Origin: JANJTY01 sp038257155
GTDB taxonomy: Bacteria > Pseudomonadota > Gammaproteobacteria > Xanthomonadales > Xanthomonadaceae
Length of the DNA: 64,000 bases
NCBI GenBank assembly: GCA_038257155.1
Contig: JBBSJP010000022.1
Coordinates: 1-64,000, forward strand
Reading direction: 5' to 3'
Part shown: in pieces, positions 16,185 through 25,202 of the stretch
Position numbering within the stretch: the first letter of the stretch is position 1
Layout: each line of letters starts with the position of its first letter
Notes under the pieces: generated by a model
Told to the model about the DNA's origin: nothing
What the model saw: only the letters and a program-made list of their open reading frames with translations
Database searches by the model: none
Program-made: the position numbers and the translations under genes

Positions 16185-16734
16185 GGGCGGCCTGCAGGAA
16201 CTCCCGCACGAAGCGGGTGTCGCGCTTTACCGTGGGCTCGGACACGCCAAGTGCCTCGGCGATCTCGGAGACCTCCAGCCCGACAAAAAACCGCAGTTCG
16301 GCGACCTGCAGTGCCCGCTCATCGACTTCCGCCAGCTTGAGCAGTGCCGCATCCAGTTGGACCAGTTCCTCGGCCTGGCTATCCACGAAAAGCAGGTTCG
16401 GATCCAGGTCATCAAGGTTCAACGCTCGTTGGCCCTGCCCGCGACACTCGGCCAGCCGGGAGCGCGCGTACTCAATGGCTACCTGGCGCATCGCACGCGC
16501 TGCGGCACCAAAGAAGTGCCTGCGGCTCTCAAAGCTGCCCTGACCCTGGGGAAACAACTTCAGGTAGGCCTCGTGCACCAGAGGGCCGGTGCTGAGGGTT
16601 TGATCATGCGGGCGCGAACCCAGTTCGCGACGCGCCAGGCGCTTCAGTTCCTCGTACACCACCATGAACAGGCGCGCCCGCTGTTCGGGGCTGTCGCCTG
16701 CAGCGGCAATGAGTTGGGTGACGTCACCGGGCAT
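16174..16734 (-). CDS. ECF-type RNA polymerase sigma factor
   Basis: 186 aa with sigma region 2 (HEAYLKL, RRHFFGAAARAMRQVAIEYA) and a region 4 helix-turn-helix (LEVSEIAEALGVSEPTVKRD). The LSTGPLVHEAYLKL block is typical of the ECF group first noted in Rhodopirellula (TIGR02999-like). ECF factors direct RNA polymerase to a small set of promoters, often controlled by an anti-sigma factor, but none is adjacent here. It converges on and overlaps the ADYC gene. The nearby shared TGATCCCTGG-N15-YATGT motif is a candidate target; this is a hypothesis from proximity. Confidence 0.93.
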   Translation of the reverse strand: MPGDVTQLIAAAGDSPEQRARLFMVVYEELKRLARRELGSRPHDQTLSTGPLVHEAYLKLFPQGQGSFESRRHFFGAAARAMRQVAIEYARSRLAECRGQGQRALNLDDLDPNLLFVDSQAEELVQLDAALLKLAEVDERALQVAELRFFVGLEVSEIAEALGVSEPTVKRDTRFVREFLQAALSG

Positions 16735-16870
16735 GGTGCGAGTCTACGGTGCACCGCGGGCGTTCGGAAGCCGGGATATGCAGGTCGCGCGGCATGCTCG
16801 ATTCAGGAAGCGCCAGTACCTTGTAGATCGCGACTGTCACTGCAAGGACGAATGATGGCTTGCGCAGCGC

Positions 16871-18067
16871 TCACCCCTGGATCACGCCAAGCTCTTTTCC
16901 AACCGTGATGAACGCATCGATCGCCCTGTCCAGTTGCTCGCGCGTGTGGGCTGCGCTCATCTGGGTGCGGATGCGGGCCTGTCCCTTGGGCACCACGGGA
17001 AAGAAAAAACCGATGGCGTAAATGCCTTCTTCCAGCAGACGCTGGGCGAAGCGCTGGGCGAGCGGGGCGTCGTACAGCATCACCGGGCAGATGGGATGAT
17101 TGCCGGGCTTGAGGTCAAAGCCCGCGGCCGTCATCCGCTCGCGAAAGTGCCTGGTGTTCCAGGCCAGCTGCTCGCGCAGGGTGTCGGCGGAGGCGAGCAT
17201 GTCAAACACCCTGCTTCCGGCGGCGACAACGTGCGGTGGCAATGAGTTGGAGAAGAGGTACGGGCGCGAGCGCTGGCGCAGCAGTTCGATCACTTCGCTG
17301 CGGCCGGTGGTGAAACCGCCCAGTGCACCGCCGAGGGCCTTGCCGAGGGTGCCGGTGACGATGTCGATCCGCTCAAGCACCCCCTTCACTTCGGCGCTGC
17401 CGCGTCCGCTGGCACCAAGGAAGCCGGTGGCATGGCATTCGTCGATATGTACCAGGGCCTCGTACTTGGCTGCCAGACGCGTGATTTCATCCAGTGGCGC
17501 AATGAAGCCGTCCATTGAAAACACGCCGTCGGTGGTGATCATGATGGTCTGGGCCCCTTCGCTGCGCGCCTGCTGCAGCTGCTTCTCCAGGTCGGCCATG
17601 TCGCAGTTGGCATAGCGAAAACGTCTGGCCTTGCACAGGCGCACACCGTCGATGATCGAGGCATGATTCAGGGCATCGGAAATGATCGCGTCGTTCTCGC
17701 CGAGCAGGGGCTCGAAAAGGCCGCCGTTGGCGTCGAAGCAGGCCGCATACAGGATGGTGTCCTGTTTGCCGAAGAACTCGGCGATCTTCGCTTCCAGCTC
17801 CTTGTGCAGGTCCTGCGTGCCGCAGATGAAGCGCACGCTGGCCATCCCAAACCCATGCGTATCGAGCGCATCCTTGGCGGCCTGGATCACTTCGGCGTTG
17901 TCGGCCAGGCCGAGGTAATTGTTGGCGCAGAAGTTCAGCACCCGACGGCCGTCGGCCATTTCGATCTCGGCCGACTGCGGGCTGACAATGATGCGCTCGG
18001 ACTTGAACAGGCCCTGCTCGCGGATGGACTGGAGTTCGGCGGCGTAACGGGCGATGGCAGCAGACAT
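16871..18067 (-). CDS. kbl: Glycine C-acetyltransferase (2-amino-3-ketobutyrate CoA ligase)
   Basis: 398 aa, the normal length. It is a PLP-dependent alpha-oxoamine synthase that splits 2-amino-3-ketobutyrate with CoA into glycine and acetyl-CoA, the second step of threonine breakdown after Tdh. Seen are NFCANNYLGLADN near the N-terminus, the HIDECHATGFLG block binding PLP, and the Schiff-base Lys in DIVTGTLGKALGGALGG. The partner tdh lies 2 kb upstream on the same strand with two other genes between, instead of the usual direct kbl-tdh pair. A 96-bp gap separates it from the upstream gene. Confidence 0.97.
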   Translation of the reverse strand: MSAAIARYAAELQSIREQGLFKSERIIVSPQSAEIEMADGRRVLNFCANNYLGLADNAEVIQAAKDALDTHGFGMASVRFICGTQDLHKELEAKIAEFFGKQDTILYAACFDANGGLFEPLLGENDAIISDALNHASIIDGVRLCKARRFRYANCDMADLEKQLQQARSEGAQTIMITTDGVFSMDGFIAPLDEITRLAAKYEALVHIDECHATGFLGASGRGSAEVKGVLERIDIVTGTLGKALGGALGGFTTGRSEVIELLRQRSRPYLFSNSLPPHVVAAGSRVFDMLASADTLREQLAWNTRHFRERMTAAGFDLKPGNHPICPVMLYDAPLAQRFAQRLLEEGIYAIGFFFPVVPKGQARIRTQMSAAHTREQLDRAIDAFITVGKELGVIQG

Positions 18068-18163
18068 GATGAACGGCTTCGCGGAGAAGGGACGCCAGTT
18101 TACTGGGTCCCTGCCGCCCCGCAGAAGGTTTGCAGCCGCCGAGGCGGCCTTGCGGGCGCTGCC

Positions 18164-19738
18164 TTACTCGATCAGGTACGCACGGCGGATGTTGACTCGA
18201 GCAATGTCATAGGTGGCAGATCCGCTTGGCAGCGAGACCTCAAGCCGCACGCTGTCGTTGCTCACCGCCTCGATCGTGCCGATGCGGCTGCGGCCATCGG
18301 CCATGTAAATGCGCACGACCCTGTTGATATTCGAGGCGAACTGTTCGAAGGCGAGTTCTCGCGAAACCGCCGTGTTCGGCACGTCCTCAAGTGGCGTGAT
18401 TCGCGGTGCACCATCAGTCTGCGGGGGCGTGACATCAGCGCCAGGGTCGATCGCGTCGACGACGCCCGTGGCCTCGGCGGTTTCGCTGGCCTTCGGCGCA
18501 TCAAGTTCGAAAATGGAAGGGCCTCCTCGCTGCATCAGCGCCTTGAGCTTGGGGGCGAATGGCGCTTTGTCCGGCCCGTCGACTGCGACGCCCGGGTCGC
18601 TGGACCGCTCTCCTTGCGGCGCGGCGAGCTCGCTGTCCTGCGCCGGCTGCATGTCGATCTGTGTTGCTGCAACCGCCTCCAATCGCAGTGCTACCGGCGC
18701 GGTCTCGCCGCGCCGCAGACTGGCGTTGTAAAGCCGCAGGCGTTGACTGATCGATTCGTCCGATGGCGCGGCGACCGGCGCGGGTTCCGCCTGCAGAATC
18801 AACTCGCCTCCATCACGCGCGAAGCGTAAATAGGTCGCGCGCAGTTCAGCCGTGGCCTGCAGGCCCAATGCAGCCAGTTGTTCTTCGATCGCCTGCCAGT
18901 GGCCTTGCAGAAATACTGGCAGGTTGGAGGAATCACGCTCCGCGCAATACCGGTTGCGCGCCTGCACGAAGCCCTCATCGCGCAGGCTGATGGTTTCCGT
19001 CTGCAGTCGGTTGGCGCGAGAATCATTCGAGAGATGATCTTCTGGCGAGGGGCTGACCAGACGCTGGACCTGCTCGAAGCGACTGACACCGGGTACGTGC
19101 AGCGACGCCAGACTGTGGACTTCGCCGGGCCCGGTAACCCGGTACTCCCACTGCCAACGCATCTCGCCCGGCGTCAAGCCCATGGCGCGCAGGTCTTCGC
19201 TGCGCCATCGATCACTGGCATTGCATCCTTCCGATTCGAACAAGGCTGCGCTGGCCCAGCCCACGTTGTCGAACGGCGATGGAAGCAGTCCATTGAAACC
19301 CAGCTCAAGCGCTTCGATTTCGATGCCCAGGCGACGTGCCGATGGCAGGCGGCGCAAGGCGGGAGCGCCACGCTGGATGTCATCCTCGTTCAACTCAGGA
19401 GCTGGCAGAAGCGGCGTCAACACCAGACGATTGGCTGACGATGACTGGTGCAGGGCTCGCAGGGTCCACAGCCAGCCCGGCGATAGCACCGTAATTTGAC
19501 CAGTGCGGCTGGGCTCAAGCAGCTCGTGGCTTGGATGCATCACCAGGCTGCGCACGCCGAAGCGTCCGTCCAGGGTATAGAACGGCTTTCCGATCTGGAC
19601 CTCCGCCAGCTGATCGATCGGTGCGAGCACTTCCGCGGCCACCAGCGCTATGCGATGCGACAGATAGAAATGCACCGCCGCGATGGACAGCAGTGGGCCG
19701 AGCAGCAGCAATGCAATCAGGCCCTTGCGAGACTTCAT
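18164..19738 (-). CDS. Hypothetical membrane-anchored protein with C-terminal Sm/SH3-like domain
   Basis: 524 aa, not recognised as a named family. A single N-terminal membrane helix (LIALLLLGPLLSIAAVHFYL) puts the bulk probably in the periplasm. The middle has no motif I know; a stretch of acidic, Pro-rich low complexity at about 375-440 acts as a linker. The last 55 residues (VVRIYMADGRSRIGTIEAVS to DIARVNIRRAYLIE) look like a small beta-barrel of the LSm/SH3 kind. The start overlaps the ArsC-like stop as ATGA, so it is translationally coupled to it and lies in the tdh-kbl operon. No link to threonine catabolism is evident. Confidence 0.7.
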   Translation of the reverse strand: MKSRKGLIALLLLGPLLSIAAVHFYLSHRIALVAAEVLAPIDQLAEVQIGKPFYTLDGRFGVRSLVMHPSHELLEPSRTGQITVLSPGWLWTLRALHQSSSANRLVLTPLLPAPELNEDDIQRGAPALRRLPSARRLGIEIEALELGFNGLLPSPFDNVGWASAALFESEGCNASDRWRSEDLRAMGLTPGEMRWQWEYRVTGPGEVHSLASLHVPGVSRFEQVQRLVSPSPEDHLSNDSRANRLQTETISLRDEGFVQARNRYCAERDSSNLPVFLQGHWQAIEEQLAALGLQATAELRATYLRFARDGGELILQAEPAPVAAPSDESISQRLRLYNASLRRGETAPVALRLEAVAATQIDMQPAQDSELAAPQGERSSDPGVAVDGPDKAPFAPKLKALMQRGGPSIFELDAPKASETAEATGVVDAIDPGADVTPPQTDGAPRITPLEDVPNTAVSRELAFEQFASNINRVVRIYMADGRSRIGTIEAVSNDSVRLEVSLPSGSATYDIARVNIRRAYLIE

Positions 19739-20094
19739 CCGAGCAGCTCCAGCACGGCCTCAGGTGGGCGTCCGATCACGGCCCGATCGCCATGCAGCAG
19801 GATCGGACGTTGGATCAGCCGTGGATGACTGGCCATTGCGGCAATCAGGGCGGCATCCGAAACGCCGCGTTCGTCCAGACCCAGCTCGGCGTACTCGGGT
19901 TCTTCGCTGCGCAACATGGCCTTGATTGGCCCGTCCAGCGCGCCGGCAATGCGTTCGATATCGGCATGGTGCGGCGGTTGCTTCAAGTACTCGACCACGA
20001 TCGGCTCTATGCCGCGCTCGCGCAACAGGGCCAGCGCGGCGCGCGACTTCGAACAGCGTGGGTTGTGCCAGAGCACGTAGGATTGCACGGTCAT
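19735..20094 (-). CDS. ArsC-family reductase (arsenate reductase / Spx-like thioredoxin fold)
   Basis: 119 aa from the ATG at 20094, which shares one base with the tdh stop (TGATG). The N-terminal NPRCSKSRAALALL has the single catalytic Cys with CSKSR as in glutaredoxin-linked ArsC. Further blocks are VEYLKQPPHHADIERIAGAL and RPILLHGDRAVIGRPPEAVL (each a shorter consensus), where the Arg in RP helps bind the oxyanion. The protein could reduce arsenate with glutathione or be the related YffB-like protein of unknown role; no ars genes accompany it. Coupling to tdh is unusual. Confidence 0.88.
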   Translation of the reverse strand: MTVQSYVLWHNPRCSKSRAALALLRERGIEPIVVEYLKQPPHHADIERIAGALDGPIKAMLRSEEPEYAELGLDERGVSDAALIAAMASHPRLIQRPILLHGDRAVIGRPPEAVLELLG

Positions 20095-21128
20095 CAGTTC
20101 CAGGAGCAGACCACCTTGCCACACGTGCCGGCATCCATCAGGTCGAAACCCTTCTGGAAGTCGTCGATGTGGATCTGGTGGGTCAGCACCTTCTGCAGTG
20201 GGAAGCCAGTCAACAGCATCTGGGTCATCTTGTACCAGGTCTCGTACATGCGCCGGCCATAGATGCCCTGCACCGTAAGGCCCTTGAAAATCAGCTTGTC
20301 CCAGTCGATGCCGGCACCCTTGGGCAGGATCCCGAGCAGGGCGATCTTGCCACCGTGGTACATCACGTCGAGCATGTCGTTGAAGGCATGCTGGTTGCCG
20401 CTCATTTCCAGACCAACATCGAAGCCTTCCATGTGCAGGTCCTTCACCACGTCGCGGATCGACTGCTTGGCGACGTTGACCACGCGGGTCGCGCCCATGT
20501 CGGCTGCCAGCTTCAGGCGGTAGTCGTTGACGTCGGTCACCACCACATTGCGCGCACCGACATGCTTGCAGATGCCGGCGGCGATGATGCCGATGGGACC
20601 GGCGCCGGTGATCAGCACGTCCTCACCGATCAGGTCGAACTCCAGCGCGCAGTGCGCGGCATTGCCATAGGGGTCGAAAAAAGCCGCCAGTTCACTGGGA
20701 ATCTGGTCAGGAATCGGCCACAGGTTGCTGGCCGGCATGGCAATGTACTCGGCGAATGCACCATTGCGGTTCACTCCGATGCCGGTGGTGTTGGGACACA
20801 GGTGCTGACGTCCGGCACGGCAGTTGCGACAATGTCCGCAAACGATATGACCTTCGGCGGAAACCCGGTCGCCCAGCGAATAGCCGGTGACGCCCGGCCC
20901 AAGTTCAACGATGCGCCCTACGAACTCGTGGCCGATCACCAGCCCCGGCTTGATGGTGCGCTGGCTCCAGTCGTCCCACTTGTAGATGTGCAGGTCGGTG
21001 CCGCAGATCGCGGTCTTTTCCAGCTTGATCAGCACCTCATTGGCGCCGACCTCGGGAACCGGTACCTGCTCCATCCAGATGCCCTTGCCGGTTTCACGCT
21101 TGACCAGGGCTTTCATCAATTCGGGCAT
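20094..21128 (-). CDS. tdh: L-threonine 3-dehydrogenase
   Basis: 344 aa, typical. It oxidises L-threonine to 2-amino-3-ketobutyrate with NAD+, feeding Kbl. It is a zinc medium-chain dehydrogenase: catalytic zinc ligands in AICGTDLHIYKWD and GHEFVGRI, structural zinc site CGHCRNCRAGRQHLC, and Rossmann motif GAGPIGIIAAGI. The characteristic FDPYGNAAHCALEFD block is present. It heads the operon tdh - arsC-like - hypothetical - kbl; its upstream gap of 78 bp follows the EAL gene. Confidence 0.98.
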   Translation of the reverse strand: MPELMKALVKRETGKGIWMEQVPVPEVGANEVLIKLEKTAICGTDLHIYKWDDWSQRTIKPGLVIGHEFVGRIVELGPGVTGYSLGDRVSAEGHIVCGHCRNCRAGRQHLCPNTTGIGVNRNGAFAEYIAMPASNLWPIPDQIPSELAAFFDPYGNAAHCALEFDLIGEDVLITGAGPIGIIAAGICKHVGARNVVVTDVNDYRLKLAADMGATRVVNVAKQSIRDVVKDLHMEGFDVGLEMSGNQHAFNDMLDVMYHGGKIALLGILPKGAGIDWDKLIFKGLTVQGIYGRRMYETWYKMTQMLLTGFPLQKVLTHQIHIDDFQKGFDLMDAGTCGKVVCSWN

Positions 21129-21206
21129 GGCGAAAGACTCTAGGGGTGATTCAAGGATTATACGTGGCCGGCATTGGGCATCGTGTGCAGTAGGACATGA
21201 ATTGAT

Positions 21207-23174
21207 TCAGCCCGCCTGAGGCTCGCCCAGCAGGAAGCCCTGTGCATACTGCGCCCCTTCACTGCGTGCGAACTCGAGCTGCGCCTCGTTCTCGATGCCC
21301 TCCACCACCACGATCAGGCCCAGGCTGCGACCGAGGGTGATCAGCGCCCTTGCTACCGCGGCGTCCCGCGCGCTGCGGCCGATATCCGTCACGAAAACGC
21401 GGTCCACCTTGAGAATATCGAAGGGCAGGCGCTGCAGTTGGTCCAGACTGGAAAAGCCGGTGCCGACATCATCCAGCGCGACACGCACGCCAAGTGCACG
21501 CAGCTGCTCGACATTCGTCCGGGCGGCGACCGGGTCATCGACTGCGATGGCTTCGGTTATTTCAAGGATCAGTCGATTCCCGGCCAGGCCATGCTCGCGC
21601 AGCAGCGCCGCCACCGTTTCGCCGAAGCCCTGTGCAAGAAAGGTCGGTCCGGTCAGGTTCACCGCGATGCAGGAGCTCATGTCGGCAGTCTGCGCGAGCA
21701 TGCGGCAACCCTCGCGCAGCACCCAGTGGTCCAGCTCGGGCAGCAGTCCGGCATCTTCTGCCAGTGACAGGAAGGCATTTGGGCTCAGCAGGCCGCGTTC
21801 AGGGTGCTGCCAGCGAATAAGTGCTTCGTGATAGTTGCCGTGCCCGACGTCGAGCGCGATCACCGGCTGCAAGTGCAGGCGTAGTTCATCCCCTGCAATG
21901 GCGCGGTGCAAGGCCGCAAGCATGATCAAGTCGTCGCGTTCCTGGCGTCGGAGTTCGGCGCTGTACGCCAGCAGCCGATTGCCCCCGGCCAGCTCAGCGC
22001 GGGTTTGGGCTGACACCGCCGCATTGATCAGCGCAGCGGGGCCGGCGGCGTCGACGGGGAAAATCGCCAGGCCGGCGGAGAACGTTGAAAAGCCGGCCCG
22101 CGGGGAAAAGGTTTCGGAGACCATCCGCAGAACGCGTTCGGCCTGCGGCGTGCATTCGGCGGGGCTTTCCTGGGTCAGCAACACGGCGAGCCGGTCGTCC
22201 TCGAGACGGGCGGTGGGTGAGGTCATGCGGGTGCACGTCGCGTCGAGGTGCTGGGCGATCTGCATCAGCAGCACGTCAAACTCGGCGTCGCCGATCGCTT
22301 CGCGCAGACGGGCGCTGCGATCCACCCTCAGCACCAGCAAGCTGTCGACCAGCCCGCTGCCTGGAGAGTTCACTAAATGTTCGCCCAATCGCCTGGAGAG
22401 CAGGCGCCGGTTGGGCAGGTGCGTGGCGGGATCGAAGAAGCTGGCCCGCTCAAGCGCCTGGGTGGCGCTCTGCGCACGGACGCGCTCTTCGTCGTGCAGC
22501 CAGACAAACAGGCCGATACCAATACCGGCAACGGCAACCAGATCGAACAGCGCCAGCCACACCGCGCTGTTGCCAATGGCACGTCCCAGGTCCGGAACTG
22601 TGGTGATCAGGACGCCCGACAGCGAGGTGAACGCGATGAACCCAAATCCCAGACCGGTCAGGCGCCGCCCAAGGCCGTCTTGCTGCGCTGCCCCGAGCAA
22701 GGCCAGCGCTACGCCCGCATAGGCGGCGGTGGCGACCAGATAGCGCAGGGTGATGCGCATGAAGATCCTGCCGGCGGCGCCATCCGGGTCCCACGCAAAC
22801 ATCAGGCTGGCCATCAGGCCCAGCAGCAGGGACGAGCCGATCACCGCGCGCAGCAGGAAGGCGGGCGGATCGCGTCGTCCGAGCAGGGACAGGGTGCCTA
22901 CTACCAGCAGGCCGATATGCAGATAGGCTGCCAGCTGCGAGATCACGGTGAACAGATTGCGCAGCCCGAGCGGCTGGCCTTGTTCACGAGTCATCAGGAA
23001 GGCGACGCTGGAAGCACTCAGATAAATCGCCAGCGCCGCAAAACTGCCCGCCCAGAGCCGCAGATAGGGGCGTTCAATCTGTCGCCAGTAGCGCAGGAAC
23101 AGCCAGGCCATGGCGATGCCCAGTGCCGCCTCCAGTCCGGAAACCAGCAGGTAGATGATTCGAGGGTCGGCCAT
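21207..23174 (-). CDS. Membrane c-di-GMP phosphodiesterase (7TM-type sensor, degenerate GGDEF, EAL)
   Basis: 655 aa from the ATG at 23174. Seven or so hydrophobic helices (residues about 5-235) form a membrane sensor. The GGDEF domain starts at HLPNRRLL, but the GGDEF motif itself is replaced (RLEDDRLAVLL), so it should not make c-di-GMP and may be regulatory. The EAL domain appears complete: EALIRW, NLTG, LEITEA, DDVGTGFSSL, LKVDRVFV, VEGIEN and QGFLLGEP hold the metal-binding and catalytic residues. It should hydrolyse c-di-GMP, favouring motility over biofilm. It is monocistronic or loosely linked with miaA upstream (gap of 89 bp). Confidence 0.93.
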   Translation of the reverse strand: MADPRIIYLLVSGLEAALGIAMAWLFLRYWRQIERPYLRLWAGSFAALAIYLSASSVAFLMTREQGQPLGLRNLFTVISQLAAYLHIGLLVVGTLSLLGRRDPPAFLLRAVIGSSLLLGLMASLMFAWDPDGAAGRIFMRITLRYLVATAAYAGVALALLGAAQQDGLGRRLTGLGFGFIAFTSLSGVLITTVPDLGRAIGNSAVWLALFDLVAVAGIGIGLFVWLHDEERVRAQSATQALERASFFDPATHLPNRRLLSRRLGEHLVNSPGSGLVDSLLVLRVDRSARLREAIGDAEFDVLLMQIAQHLDATCTRMTSPTARLEDDRLAVLLTQESPAECTPQAERVLRMVSETFSPRAGFSTFSAGLAIFPVDAAGPAALINAAVSAQTRAELAGGNRLLAYSAELRRQERDDLIMLAALHRAIAGDELRLHLQPVIALDVGHGNYHEALIRWQHPERGLLSPNAFLSLAEDAGLLPELDHWVLREGCRMLAQTADMSSCIAVNLTGPTFLAQGFGETVAALLREHGLAGNRLILEITEAIAVDDPVAARTNVEQLRALGVRVALDDVGTGFSSLDQLQRLPFDILKVDRVFVTDIGRSARDAAVARALITLGRSLGLIVVVEGIENEAQLEFARSEGAQYAQGFLLGEPQAG

Positions 23175-23263
23175 GGTGTCCCCGTCAGCCGATTCGACTA
23201 TACCGGTCGGCAAGGATGCCTGTGGAGCGAAAGCGATCGCCGGATCACGCCTTCGCTTCCCGA

Positions 23264-24235
23264 TCAGCCGTCGAGCGGCATCGTCGAACCCAGAAACTCG
23301 CGCACTGCCAGGGAGAGTTCCTTCATCTGCGTTGCCGGATCGAACCGTCGAGCCGCCAGATCGCCGCGTAGCCAGGTCAGCTGACGCTTGGCCAGTTGTC
23401 GGGTGGCAAAGATCGCCTGATCGCGGAAGCTTGCCGCATCCAGTTCTCCTTCCAGATGCTGCCAGGCCTGCCGGTAGCCGACTGCGCGAATCGATGGCAG
23501 ATCGGCGTGCAGGCGGGGGTCGTGTCGCAGGCGGGCGACCTCATCCAGAAATCCTTCCGCCAGCATCTGGTCAAGGCGTTGTTCGATGCGTTGATGCAGC
23601 ACCGCACGATCTGCCGGTGCCAGCACCAGGCGCAGCAGGCGAACCGGCAGGCGCTCCGCGCCGCCACCGCCCGATTGCCAGACACTGATCGGCTTTCCGC
23701 TGGCGCGATAGACCTCCAGCGCACGGCTGATGCGTTGCGGATCGTTTACGTGAATGCGCGCTGCGGCTTTCGGGTCGACCTGCTGCAGCTCGGCGTGCAA
23801 GTGCGCCCAGCCATGCCGGGCGGCTTCATCGGCCAGTTGGGCGCGCAATGCAGGGTCGGACTCCGGCATCGGCGAAAGCCCCTGAAGCAGGGCTCGAAAA
23901 TACAGTCCGGTGCCGCCAACCAGCAGCGGAATGCGTCCGCTCGCCAGCGCGACATCGATCGCGCTTCGCGCATCGTTGGCAAACTCGGCGGCCGAGTAGG
24001 GTTGGTGTGGTTCGCGGATATCGACCAGAGCGTGCGGAAAGCGGGTCAGAGTGGCCGCATCAGGCTTGGCGCTGCCGATATCCATGCCGCGATACACCAG
24101 GGCCGAGTCGACACTGATCAGGCTGACCGGCAGGCGCTCGGCCATCCACAGCGCGAAGGCGGTCTTGCCAGAAGCAGTGGGGCCCATCAGGGCCAGGGCA
24201 GGCGGTCGCTGGTCGCAGCGCGGATCGGTCGGCAT
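23264..24235 (-). CDS. miaA: tRNA dimethylallyltransferase
   Basis: 323 aa from the ATG at 24235. It transfers a dimethylallyl group to A37 of tRNAs that read UNN codons. The P-loop MGPTASGKT is near the N-terminus, followed by SVDSALVYRGMDIGSAKP, the VGGTGLYFRALLQG block and AVGYRQAWQHLEG. It diverges from pcp, with only 40 bp between start codons, so the two promoters must overlap or share this gap. The common neighbours mutL and hfq are absent. Confidence 0.97.
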   Translation of the reverse strand: MPTDPRCDQRPPALALMGPTASGKTAFALWMAERLPVSLISVDSALVYRGMDIGSAKPDAATLTRFPHALVDIREPHQPYSAAEFANDARSAIDVALASGRIPLLVGGTGLYFRALLQGLSPMPESDPALRAQLADEAARHGWAHLHAELQQVDPKAAARIHVNDPQRISRALEVYRASGKPISVWQSGGGGAERLPVRLLRLVLAPADRAVLHQRIEQRLDQMLAEGFLDEVARLRHDPRLHADLPSIRAVGYRQAWQHLEGELDAASFRDQAIFATRQLAKRQLTWLRGDLAARRFDPATQMKELSLAVREFLGSTMPLDG

Positions 24236-24275
24236 TGCGGCATCATCGCATCCGACGATACGTCGGGAGCAAACA

Positions 24276-24923
24276 ATGACCAATCCCATCTTGCTGACTG
24301 GATTTGCGCCTTTCGACGGCGAGGCCGTGAACCCGTCCTGGGAAGCCGTACTTCGCCTCGCCGGCGAGGATATCGATGGGCATCGCGTGGCTATCGTGCA
24401 ATTGCCGGTGAGCTTTGGCGACACGCTGCGCTTGTTGCGCCAGGCCATCGCCGAGGTTCGACCTGGGTTGGTGCTGTGCGTGGGGCAGGCCGGCGGACGC
24501 AGCCGAATTTCGCTGGAGCGGGTCGCGATCAACCTGCAGGACGCGCGCATTCCCGACAATGCCGGTGCGCAGCCAATCGACGCAGCGGTCGAGCCCGACG
24601 GACCGGCGGCCTATTTCAGTTCCCTGCCGCTGAAGGCCATGCTGCGCGAGTTGACGGATGCCGGCATTCCGGCCGAGATCTCCCACAGCGCCGGCACGTA
24701 TGTCTGCAATCACGTGTTCTACGGATTGATGCACCTGTTGCGCGACGAGCCGGCCATGCGCGGCGGCTTCCTGCATGTGCCCTATGTGCCGGAGCAGGCG
24801 GTGCGGCATCCAGGCGCTCCGAGCCTGGCGCTGGAGTACGTGGTGCAGGCCGTGCGGGTTGCGCTGCGCGCCGCGCTGGCGACGCGCGTGGATCTGCGCA
24901 TCAGCGGCGGTTCGGAGTGCTAG
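24276..24923 (+). CDS. pcp: Pyroglutamyl-peptidase I
   Basis: 215 aa from the ATG at 24276 with GGGAGC upstream as ribosome binding site. It removes N-terminal pyroglutamate from peptides in the cytoplasm. The cysteine-peptidase C15 triad is visible: Glu in GRSRISLERVAIN, Cys in SAGTYVCNHVFYG and His in FLHVPYVPEQ. The N-terminal LLTGFAPFDGEAVNPSWEAV is also diagnostic. The 5-oxoproline made here would be the substrate of the PxpABC enzyme encoded 7 kb away, so pcp functionally belongs with that operon although it is not in it. Confidence 0.96.
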   Translation: MTNPILLTGFAPFDGEAVNPSWEAVLRLAGEDIDGHRVAIVQLPVSFGDTLRLLRQAIAEVRPGLVLCVGQAGGRSRISLERVAINLQDARIPDNAGAQPIDAAVEPDGPAAYFSSLPLKAMLRELTDAGIPAEISHSAGTYVCNHVFYGLMHLLRDEPAMRGGFLHVPYVPEQAVRHPGAPSLALEYVVQAVRVALRAALATRVDLRISGGSEC

Positions 24924-25042
24924 TCGAGTGAGTTGGAAGGCTCAGCATTTCGCCGCGAAGTGCGTGGGGATACAGACTCACGCTTGTGGAGATGAGCGTC
25001 TACCTCCGATCGACGAATCTCTGCGTTGGTTTTTCGCCCGGA

Positions 25043-25160
25043 TGTCGGCTCCACCGCTTCGCGGCTTGAGCCGACCTACGACGGCTCGGACGTAGGTCGG
25101 ATCAAGCGCCACCCATTGGCCAAACCAGGCGATCAGGCGCAGCAGCGCGGATCCGACGCA
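25043..25160. repeat. REP-like double palindrome, copy 1
   Basis: Two palindromic units in a row: GTCGGCTC...GAGCCGAC (with inner CGCTTCGCGG) and GTAGGTCGGATCAAGCGC ... GCGGATCCGAC. The same composite recurs at 59525-59640 and, inverted, at 57103-57218. It fills most of the 279-bp gap between pcp and hutI; no terminator or gene is seen in the rest. Confidence 0.75.
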
Positions 25161-25202
25161 CGACGTGATCACACAATCCAGGGTCGCTGAGTAACCAAGG
25201 GG

